In this document: positions 1-5,280 of the stretch, in pieces
Layout of the letters: each line of letters starts with the position of its first letter
How positions within the stretch are numbered: position 1 is the stretch's first letter
DNA from: Silvanigrellales bacterium
GTDB taxonomy: Bacteria; Bdellovibrionota_B; Oligoflexia; Silvanigrellales; Silvanigrellaceae
Reading direction: 5' to 3'
Length of the DNA: 5,280 nt
Assembly (NCBI GenBank): GCA_028285285.1
Contig: JANQPW010000400.1
Coordinates: forward strand, 1-5,280
Made by a program: the position numbers and the translations under genes
The notes under the pieces: generated by a model
The model's input: only the letters and a program-made list of their open reading frames with translations
What the model was told of the DNA's origin: nothing
Database searches by the model: none

Positions 1-1
1 A

Positions 2-2248
2 ATTCTTGTTGAAGGAAAAAGACGGGGACGGATTCTTGAATATGTTGACACTGAAGACATTCTTTCCGTGGAGGTGGAGCAGCTCGAGGAACCCAGTGGA
101 AGCCGAGTGGAAAACGAAGCCCTGCTGCGCTCCGTCAAAGCTGCCTTTGACACCTACGTGAAGCTCAACAAAAAAGTTCCGCCAGAAATGGTTTTCTCCA
201 TTTCCGCCATTGAAGACGAGAGCCGACTGGCTGACACCCTTGTGGTCCAACTCGCCAATTTGAAACTGGCCGACAAGCAAAAAATTCTTGAAACCATCGA
301 GCCGGCCAAACGCCTCGAAGAGATCTTCGGGATCATTCAAGCCGAGATCGAAATCCTGCGTGTTGAGAAGAAAATCCGGGCTCGCGTGAAACGCCAAATG
401 GAAAAAACTCAGAAAGAGTATTACCTCAACGAACAAATGAACGCGATCCAGAAAGAACTGGGGAATGCAGACGATATTCGTTCCGAAATCGCTGAAATTG
501 AAGCTAAGATGAAGTCAAAAGGCCTTTCAGAAGAGGCCGAAGAACGCGTGAAAAAGGAGTTGAAGAAGCTCCGCTCCATGAGCCCCATGAGCGCAGAAGC
601 AACCGTCGTGCGAAACTACGTGGATGCCGTTCTGGCCCTTCCGTGGGCCCATTGCAGCAAGTTGCTGCGCGACCCCAACTTCAGTGAAACCATCCTCGAT
701 GAAGACCATTTCGGGCTTGAAAAGGTCAAAGAACGCATCTTGGAGTACCTTGCGGTGACAAGCCTCTCCGACAAACTGCGAGGGCCCATTCTTTGTTTGG
801 TAGGGCCTCCAGGTGTTGGAAAAACCAGCCTTGTGCGCAGTGTGGCCCGCGCCACCGGCCGAGAATTTGCCCGCATCGCCCTGGGTGGTGTTCGAGATGA
901 AGCCGAAATTCGTGGACACCGCCGAACCTACATTGGCGCCATGCCTGGAAAAATTCTGGGAGCCGTGAAAAAAGCCGGAACCTCCAATCCGGTGCTCTTG
1001 CTCGACGAAGTCGACAAGATGAGCTCCGACTACCGAGGAGATCCTGCGAGCGCCATGTTGGAGGTTTTAGACCCCGAACAAAACAAAGCTTTCAATGATC
1101 ATTACCTCGATCTTGACTATGATCTTTCCAATGTGATGTTCATTGCCACCGCAAACAGTCTGCACAGCATTCCCAGACCCCTGCTGGATCGTATGGAAAT
1201 CATCAACCTCGGTGGCTACACCGAATTGGAAAAACTCAACATCGCTAAGCAACACCTTGTGCCCAAGTGTGCCAAAGCCAATGGGCTCAAGCCTGAACAG
1301 ATCAGCTTTTCCGACTCAGGGGTGGAAGAGGTCATTCGCTACTACACACGAGAGGCCGGTGTTCGCAACTTGGAAAGGGAACTTTCCGGGGTGGTTCGAA
1401 AAGTTGTCCGTCAGCTGGTGAAAGACAACTCGGCCCCCACTCAGGAGGAAACATCTCAAGAAGCCAGCGAGACCAAAGCTGAGACAAACGACTTTCGCGT
1501 GAACCTTGACCACATTGAAACCCAAGATGTTGACGACGCCCGGGTGCGGAAGGTGTTGGGGCCGCGTAAGTTCAGCTTTGGCCAAAAAGACAAAAAGAAC
1601 CAAATCGGTGTGTGCCAAGGCCTTGCCTACACTGAGGCCGGCGGTGATCTCCTGGTGACGGAAGTGGCCGTGCTCCACGGCAAAGGAAACCTGAAAATAA
1701 CCGGGAAACTCGGAGACGTCATGCAAGAGTCTGCGCAAGCTGCTTTTTCTTATGTGCGCAGCCGTGCCGATTTCTTGGGCCTTGCGGAAGATTTCTACAC
1801 AAACATTGACCTCCATGTTCACTTTCCAGAAGGGGCGATTCCCAAAGACGGGCCCAGCGCTGGTATCACCATGGCGACTGCTTTTGTGAGTGCACTCACA
1901 AAAAAACCCATCAGCCGCGAAATTGCCATGACGGGTGAGATCACACTCAGAGGACGTGTGTTGCCCATCGGTGGCTTGAAAGAAAAGCTTTTGGCAGCCC
2001 ACCGAGGTGGAGTGAAGAAAGTGATCATTCCTTTCGAGAATAAAAAAGACCTGCATGAGATTCCTGACGTGGTGCTCGCAGACGTTGAAGTCGTGCCTGT
2101 GAATCACATTGACGATGTGCTGCTTCACGCCATTGCCTTTGAAAAAGACGATTCTCTGCAGGTTCGCCTCACAGCGGCAAAAGACTCAACGGAAGCCTTC
2201 ACTCTGGATCCCGCAACCCCCGCTGTGGCCGAGGGAGTCACTCACTGA
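2..2248 (+). CDS. lon: ATP-dependent protease LonA (5' end cut by window)
   Basis: This is a cytoplasmic AAA+ serine protease that unfolds and degrades misfolded and regulatory proteins. The frame is open from base 2 to the TGA at 2246-2248 (748 codons visible). The GTG at 68 is internal: codons before it continue the Lon N-domain. By comparison with E. coli Lon (recalled), about 85-90 N-terminal residues are missing. Counting from base 2, Walker A GPPGVGKT is at 803-826 (residues 268-275), Walker B LLLDEVDKM has Asp335-Glu336, and the arginine finger in LLDRME is Arg397. The Ser-Lys dyad is Ser619 in PKDGPSAG (1856-1858) and Lys662 in GGLKEK (1985-1987). All key residues are intact. Two additions relative to E. 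coli Lon are a Glu/Thr/Ser-rich linker of about 20 residues (1430-1492) between the ATPase and protease domains, and a C-terminal tail of about 25 residues. The sensor kinase begins 15 nt after the stop. Family assignment is essentially certain; whether this is the only lon in the genome is not visible. Confidence 0.98.
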   Translation: MLVEGKRRGRILEYVDTEDILSVEVEQLEEPSGSRVENEALLRSVKAAFDTYVKLNKKVPPEMVFSISAIEDESRLADTLVVQLANLKLADKQKILETIEPAKRLEEIFGIIQAEIEILRVEKKIRARVKRQMEKTQKEYYLNEQMNAIQKELGNADDIRSEIAEIEAKMKSKGLSEEAEERVKKELKKLRSMSPMSAEATVVRNYVDAVLALPWAHCSKLLRDPNFSETILDEDHFGLEKVKERILEYLAVTSLSDKLRGPILCLVGPPGVGKTSLVRSVARATGREFARIALGGVRDEAEIRGHRRTYIGAMPGKILGAVKKAGTSNPVLLLDEVDKMSSDYRGDPASAMLEVLDPEQNKAFNDHYLDLDYDLSNVMFIATANSLHSIPRPLLDRMEIINLGGYTELEKLNIAKQHLVPKCAKANGLKPEQISFSDSGVEEVIRYYTREAGVRNLERELSGVVRKVVRQLVKDNSAPTQEETSQEASETKAETNDFRVNLDHIETQDVDDARVRKVLGPRKFSFGQKDKKNQIGVCQGLAYTEAGGDLLVTEVAVLHGKGNLKITGKLGDVMQESAQAAFSYVRSRADFLGLAEDFYTNIDLHVHFPEGAIPKDGPSAGITMATAFVSALTKKPISREIAMTGEITLRGRVLPIGGLKEKLLAAHRGGVKKVIIPFENKKDLHEIPDVVLADVEVVPVNHIDDVLLHAIAFEKDDSLQVRLTAAKDSTEAFTLDPATPAVAEGVTH

Positions 2249-2253
2249 GCAGC

Positions 2254-2258
2254 GGGAG
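2254..2258 (+). promoter_or_regulatory. Ribosome binding site that fixes the kinase start
   Basis: GGGAG lies five bases before the ATG at 2264. The in-frame GTG at 2258, which would add two residues, overlaps this site and so could not use it. The ATG is therefore the better start. Confidence 0.65.
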
Positions 2259-2263
2259 TGAAC

Positions 2264-3391
2264 ATGGTACCGATAGATGTGGGCTTCGTTGAAGATCTGA
2301 AGAAGCAGTGGATGGCAATGATTGATGCCGTCACTGATCCTCTGGTCATTCTTGCGGAAGACTACACCATTCTGAGGCAAAACCTGAGCTACAGCCAAAT
2401 GGCCCAGTCATCCGATCTGGAGATCACGGCATATCGTGGAAAAAAATGCCACGAAGTCTTTGCTGGGCGCAGCTCTCCCTGCAGCCATTGCAAGCTCAAG
2501 GACGCACGGGAGACTGGCAGAGCCCAGGAGTGGCAAGTGGATGATGCCTTCCAAAAAGGTCACACCCACGTCATCCGTGTGCACCCTCTCGCCGCCTCTG
2601 ATCGCGACAAACAGCGCTTTGTGGTGCACTATCGCGATGTGACCGAATTCAAGTCTCTGCAAGACAGCCTGGCCCATGCCGACAAACTCGCAGCTCTGGG
2701 AAAGCTTGCGGGCGGAGTTGCCCACGAAATCAATAGCCCACTCGCTGGAATTCTGGCTTTTGCCCAAATGGTGCTCAAAGAGCTCCCGGAGGAAAACCCG
2801 CACCGAGCGGATCTGTTGGAAATTGAGGAAGCCGCCAAAAAGTGCAAGGTCATCGTGGAAAATCTGCTCGGATTCGCGCGCCAGGAAAAGCCCACTGAGA
2901 TCCAAAACTTCAACCTGCTTGACTGTCTTGAATCGACTTTAAGGCTTGCCAAGGCCATTATGGGGCCGGCGCAGATCAACCTCGACTACAAAAGGCCTGA
3001 GCAACCCGAAGACTTTGTGATCGAAGGGCAAAGCGGAAAAATGGGGCAGGTGTTCCTCAATCTGATCACCAACTCCATCCAAGCCATCGGCTCCGATGGA
3101 GGAACCATCAGCATCGTGCCTGAGTCTCGGGGAGACGTTGTGAATATTTCTATTGAAGACTCCGGCACGGGCATGGAGCCAGAGGTGCTCAAAAAAGCCT
3201 TCGATCCTTTCTTCACCACGAAACCCGTGGGCCAAGGAACCGGCCTCGGGCTCTCGATTTCCTACTCCATTGTGAAGCAACATGGCGGGACCATCACCGC
3301 AGAGTCGGCTGTTGGAGAAGGGGTGAGAATCGCACTTTCCCTTCCCAAACACCACATTTCCCAAAGCCAAGGAAACAGCTGTCATGATTGA
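2264..3391 (+). CDS. Soluble PAS-domain sensor histidine kinase
   Basis: This is a 375-residue two-component sensor kinase that should autophosphorylate on histidine and pass the phosphate to a response regulator. In order it has a short N-terminal helix, a PAS domain (about residues 17-128, ending in the usual DVTE), a HisKA domain with phospho-acceptor His154 in GGVAHEINSPL, and a HATPase_c domain (about 260-370). The catalytic domain has an N box with Asn266 and Asn270 (NLITNSIQAI), a G1 box DSGTGM starting at Asp299, an F box FDPFFTTK and a G2 box GTGLGLSIS from Gly325. The layout resembles NtrB/ZraS-type kinases. No hydrophobic segment is long enough to cross a membrane, so it should be cytoplasmic. 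The PAS domain carries Cys62, Cys73 and Cys76 (CHEVFAGRSSPCSHC), a likely ligand or redox site. No receiver domain or response regulator is in the window, so the partner is unknown. It starts 15 nt after lon and its last codons overlap the LysR gene by 8 nt. Confidence 0.95.
   Translation: MVPIDVGFVEDLKKQWMAMIDAVTDPLVILAEDYTILRQNLSYSQMAQSSDLEITAYRGKKCHEVFAGRSSPCSHCKLKDARETGRAQEWQVDDAFQKGHTHVIRVHPLAASDRDKQRFVVHYRDVTEFKSLQDSLAHADKLAALGKLAGGVAHEINSPLAGILAFAQMVLKELPEENPHRADLLEIEEAAKKCKVIVENLLGFARQEKPTEIQNFNLLDCLESTLRLAKAIMGPAQINLDYKRPEQPEDFVIEGQSGKMGQVFLNLITNSIQAIGSDGGTISIVPESRGDVVNISIEDSGTGMEPEVLKKAFDPFFTTKPVGQGTGLGLSISYSIVKQHGGTITAESAVGEGVRIALSLPKHHISQSQGNSCHD
3369..3373 (+). promoter_or_regulatory. 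Probable ribosome binding site of the LysR gene
   Basis: AAGGA lies ten bases before the ATG at 3384, inside the 3' end of the kinase gene. The spacing is on the long side, so coupling to kinase translation through the 8-nt overlap may help initiation. Confidence 0.45.
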
Positions 3392-4325
3392 TATCAAAGA
3401 TATTGAAGCCTTTCTTTGCATTCTCGATGAGGGCTCCATCAGTCGTGCCGCAGAAAAAATGGGCATCACTCAGCCAGCTTTAAGCCTCAAACTGAAGAAA
3501 ATGGAAACAGAATTGGGCGTGCCCCTCTTTCAACGCACACCGCGAGCCATGGTTCCGCTTGAGACCTGCCGTTCCATCGAAGCTGTCTCTCGAGACATTC
3601 TGGTGAAGCTTGAATCTGTCAAAGAAAGCCTTGCCAACCGCATTTCAGACCTGAGTGGGGCTGTGCGGATAGGATGCCTCACCGGCTGGGTCAATGTGCT
3701 CGCACTTCCCCTTGTTCAAAAGGCACGCGAAGAAACACCCAACCTCAGCTTTAAAATCGAGGTTGGGCAAACCGGAGAGCTGTTGCGCGCCGTAAGCCTG
3801 GGGCAGCTCGACCTTGCGATTGTGGCCAAGCCCTTTGAACATGTGGAAGGAGTGACTTGCAAGCATCTCCTCGACGAACAGCTCATACTCGTCGGGAACA
3901 ACCTTCCAGAAATGTCGGCACCCCAAGATTTTCAAGAGGAGCTCCTCACAAGACAGTGGATCACCCTCAACAGTTCCGACTCTTTGGTCAACCGCTACTG
4001 GTCGGAAGCCTTTGGTGAAGAGTTCCCTTGGGAGAAAATCAAAAAACCCGTCACACTCAACCACATCTATTCCATTCGAAGCTTCGTGGCTCAACTCAGT
4101 GACACCGTGGCTGTGTTGCCCAGTCAGGTCGTGATGCTTGAACGAGGGGGAGACCTTTCTTTGGAAAGACACCTCTCCATTCCGCAAAGAAATGGCGTGT
4201 TTTTGGTGTGGCGGGAAAACGGACTTGAGCTGCGCCGCTTTCGCTTTGCCGCAGATGCTCTGATTGAAATCGCAACAGGGGTGAACACACGCTTGCTCAG
4301 CTCGCAAGAAAGCCCCAAAAGATGA
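3384..4325 (+). CDS. LysR-family transcriptional regulator
   Basis: This is a 313-residue DNA-binding regulator, the usual length for the family (about 300). The N-terminal winged helix-turn-helix is clear: residues 18-37 (SISRAAEKMGITQPALSLKL) carry the typical AAxxxxxTQPALS core, followed by KKMETELGVPLFQRTPR as the second helix and wing. A linker helix (about 60-90) leads to the effector-binding domain with a periplasmic-binding-protein fold (about 92-300), opening with LSGAVRIGC and containing the usual GELLRAVSLGQLDLAIV stretch. The segment after the wing reads MVPLETC where many members have a LTxAG-like sequence, a mild divergence. The ATG at 3384 overlaps the kinase stop, and the TGA at 4323-4325 overlaps the peptidase ATG. 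Many LysR genes are divergent from their target; this one lies inside a same-strand run, so the neighbouring peptidase or the operon itself are candidate targets (inference). The effector cannot be told from sequence. Confidence 0.95.
   Translation: MIDIKDIEAFLCILDEGSISRAAEKMGITQPALSLKLKKMETELGVPLFQRTPRAMVPLETCRSIEAVSRDILVKLESVKESLANRISDLSGAVRIGCLTGWVNVLALPLVQKAREETPNLSFKIEVGQTGELLRAVSLGQLDLAIVAKPFEHVEGVTCKHLLDEQLILVGNNLPEMSAPQDFQEELLTRQWITLNSSDSLVNRYWSEAFGEEFPWEKIKKPVTLNHIYSIRSFVAQLSDTVAVLPSQVVMLERGGDLSLERHLSIPQRNGVFLVWRENGLELRRFRFAADALIEIATGVNTRLLSSQESPKR
3738..3767. repeat. Perfect 9-bp inverted repeat inside the LysR gene
   Basis: The arms CCCAACCTC (3738-3746) and GAGGTTGGG (3759-3767) are exact reverse complements around a 12-nt AT-rich loop. 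The repeat lies within codons for the start of the effector domain and has no T tract. About one such repeat per few windows of this size is expected by chance, so a function is doubtful. Confidence 0.4.
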
Positions 4326-5280
4326 TCTGGCGAAGGAGCCTCTTTGTTTTTGTGGGGTTAGCCACAAAACTCCTTCCCACTCCCGCTCCGGCAGCACCTC
4401 TTGTGGTTGGCCTTCCCTCTCCCTTTTCCTCTCTCGTGGGAATTGGGGATCACTTCAACTCCAAAGAAACACTTCTCAGCCAAGCCGCAGACATTGAAAT
4501 CGTGCAGGGTGCAAACGACGGCCTCACATTCGTTACGGAAGACACGAGCCAACCCTCGTTGCGAAGGCTCACACCCGAAACCTTGCGACGCTTGGGGGTG
4601 GGCCAAGCCACACTCATTGCGCGGAGCCCATGGATCACCATGCGATATCTCGGAAAAAAGCCGGCAGGGTGGGGCAAGCAGGGCACAGCTCTCACAGAGG
4701 CCATTCGCAACGGCTTGGGAAACGCCAACGACTTGCTGCCTGTCACCACAACAGTCGATGCCATCCACACCATGATGGAGACCTACTTTGCACCTCTCTT
4801 AAGATCTCTGCCAGGGGGGAACGAAGTGCTCGCAGACATCCATGTGCAAGGGTCCTACTTTTCCCCGACCTACAACCCCCCCGACGACTATCGCCTCGAC
4901 TTCGACAATGCCTTTATCGTGGGCCTGCAAACGCTCCATGTTTACCCGAGCTCCTGCTTTCACAAGCCTGCACATGAGGTTTGTCGCCCCCCATACCTCT
5001 CCACGGGGCACGACCGCAGTGTGATGGGCCATGAGCTCGGCCATGTGGTTTTCAATATGTTGAGGCGGAAACGCTCTTTGCGCGGCTTCCAATGGTTTGC
5101 CGTGAATGAAGGTTACGCAGACTATTTTAGCGCTTCTTTCCACAACGATCCTCTCATTGGCCGCACCTGGCAATCAGGGAGAGTGGGTGCCCCCTACCTG
5201 CGCCGTTTGCTCGACAACCCGGAAACTCGTGACCCTGAGGTGCTGAACTCAGCCCACACCTTCAGCGTTGTGTGGAGTTC
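4322..5280 (+). CDS. Exported HExxH zinc metallopeptidase, gluzincin type (3' end cut by window)
   Basis: The frame is open from the ATG at 4322 through the right edge: 319 codons and no stop. The N-terminus looks like a signal peptide: MIWRR, a hydrophobic stretch SLFVFVGLA, then LLPTPAPAAP with a plausible cut after Ala24. Export across the inner membrane is therefore likely. The zinc site is HELGH at residues 237-241 (5030-5044), with His237 and His241 as ligands and Glu238 as catalytic base. NEGYADYF follows 20 residues later, its Glu263 (5108-5110) fitting the third ligand seen in gluzincins such as the thermolysin (M4) and fungalysin (M36) clans. Cys212 and Cys221 are close together and could form a disulfide after export. 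The exact family is not recognised; residues 26-200 match nothing I can name. The start overlaps the LysR stop (ATGA) and has no clear SD before it, suggesting translational coupling. A hairpin covers the signal-peptide codons. An alternative GTG at 4352 would shorten the signal peptide and remove its arginines, so it is less likely. Confidence 0.85.
   Translation, partial: MIWRRSLFVFVGLATKLLPTPAPAAPLVVGLPSPFSSLVGIGDHFNSKETLLSQAADIEIVQGANDGLTFVTEDTSQPSLRRLTPETLRRLGVGQATLIARSPWITMRYLGKKPAGWGKQGTALTEAIRNGLGNANDLLPVTTTVDAIHTMMETYFAPLLRSLPGGNEVLADIHVQGSYFSPTYNPPDDYRLDFDNAFIVGLQTLHVYPSSCFHKPAHEVCRPPYLSTGHDRSVMGHELGHVVFNMLRRKRSLRGFQWFAVNEGYADYFSASFHNDPLIGRTWQSGRVGAPYLRRLLDNPETRDPEVLNSAHTFSVVWS
4332..4376 (+). 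promoter_or_regulatory. Two-part mRNA hairpin at the start of the metallopeptidase gene
   Basis: The inner stem pairs TTTTGTGG (4348-4355) with CCACAAAA (4362-4369) around the 6-nt loop GGTTAG. The outer stem pairs GAAGGAG (4332-4338) with CTCCTTC (4370-4376), directly abutting the inner stem on the 3' side and leaving a 9-nt bulge on the 5' side. All 15 pairs are Watson-Crick. The outer stem hides AAGGAG, an SD-like sequence. There is no T tract on either strand, so an intrinsic terminator is unlikely. A role in restraining translation unless ribosomes arrive from the LysR gene is an inference. Confidence 0.5.

Larger units (their letters stand above)
2..5280 (+). other. Probable operon: lon, histidine kinase, LysR regulator, metallopeptidase
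   Basis: All four genes share a strand, with junctions of +15, -8 and -4 nt and no terminator-like structure with a T tract between them. This supports co-transcription of at least the kinase, regulator and peptidase. The promoter would lie left of the window; I found no convincing internal promoter. Lon is usually transcribed from its own heat-shock-type or housekeeping promoter, so read-through from lon is probable but not proven. Confidence 0.7.

Noticed and set aside
68..70. GTG as the start of lon
   Set aside because: Codons 2-67 continue in frame with a Lon N-domain sequence (EGKRRGRILEY and on), so the true start is left of the window.
1316..2128. A 270-codon open frame on the minus strand opposite lon
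   Set aside because: It lies wholly opposite a conserved protease domain, has no recognisable domain, and its low-complexity His/Phe-rich translation is typical of an antisense shadow.
2109..2138. TTGACG as a possible -35 box of an internal promoter for the kinase
   Set aside because: There is no acceptable -10 hexamer at 16-18 bp spacing.
2238..2261. 6-bp inverted repeat TCACTC/GAGTGA around the lon stop, overlapping the kinase RBS
   Set aside because: It is short, has a 12-nt loop and no T tract; expected often by chance and too weak to call a terminator or switch.
4348..4369. The inner hairpin as an intrinsic terminator after the LysR gene
   Set aside because: No T run follows on either strand, the stem is AT-heavy at its base, and the peptidase reading frame passes through it.
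3645..4397. A 250-codon minus-strand frame opposite the LysR gene
   Set aside because: It is antisense to a clear LysR gene and shows no domain; the length follows from codon bias on the opposite strand.
4401..4775. A 124-codon plus-strand frame in another phase within the metallopeptidase region
   Set aside because: The frame starting at 4322 runs unbroken to the edge with a signal peptide and HELGH motif; the alternate frame has a Pro/Ser/Arg-rich translation with no domain.
4799..5173. A 124-codon minus-strand frame with some plausible-looking sequence
   Set aside because: It is antisense to the zinc-site region of the metallopeptidase and has no support of its own.

Overview
The window holds four genes, all on the + strand and packed almost without gaps. 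They are the 3' nine-tenths or so of a LonA ATP-dependent protease (left edge to 2248), a soluble PAS-histidine kinase (2264-3391), a LysR-family regulator (3384-4325) and the first 319 codons of a signal-peptide-bearing HExxH zinc metallopeptidase (4322 to the right edge). The junctions are a 15-nt gap, an 8-nt overlap and a 4-nt ATGA overlap. I see no terminator-like hairpin with a T tract at any junction, so one transcript and translational coupling are the simplest reading. No RNA gene, CRISPR array, insertion sequence or origin is visible, and no stretch over 300 bases lacks a gene.

Organism: a bacterium with moderately GC-rich DNA and normal ATG/SD signals. The Lon reads like proteobacterial LonA along its whole length. 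The kinase PAS domain carries a Cys-x(10)-Cys-x-x-Cys motif of a kind I associate with deltaproteobacterial and Bdellovibrionota sensor kinases. A member of those groups is a plausible but low-confidence guess. Nothing suggests a phage or plasmid.

How the genes may work together (inference): Lon is cytoplasmic protein quality control. The kinase has no transmembrane segment and would sense a cytoplasmic signal, possibly redox, metal or a cofactor, through the Cys-bearing PAS domain. No response regulator lies in the window, so its partner is elsewhere or beyond an edge. The LysR regulator is followed directly by the exported peptidase, so control of that peptidase, possibly including an autoregulatory loop, is a reasonable hypothesis.

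The most unusual non-coding signal is a two-part perfect hairpin (4332-4376; 7 + 8 base pairs) just inside the metallopeptidase gene, over its signal-peptide codons. It buries an AAGGAG sequence in its outer stem. With no clear SD before the ATG, it could tie peptidase synthesis to translation of the upstream regulator.
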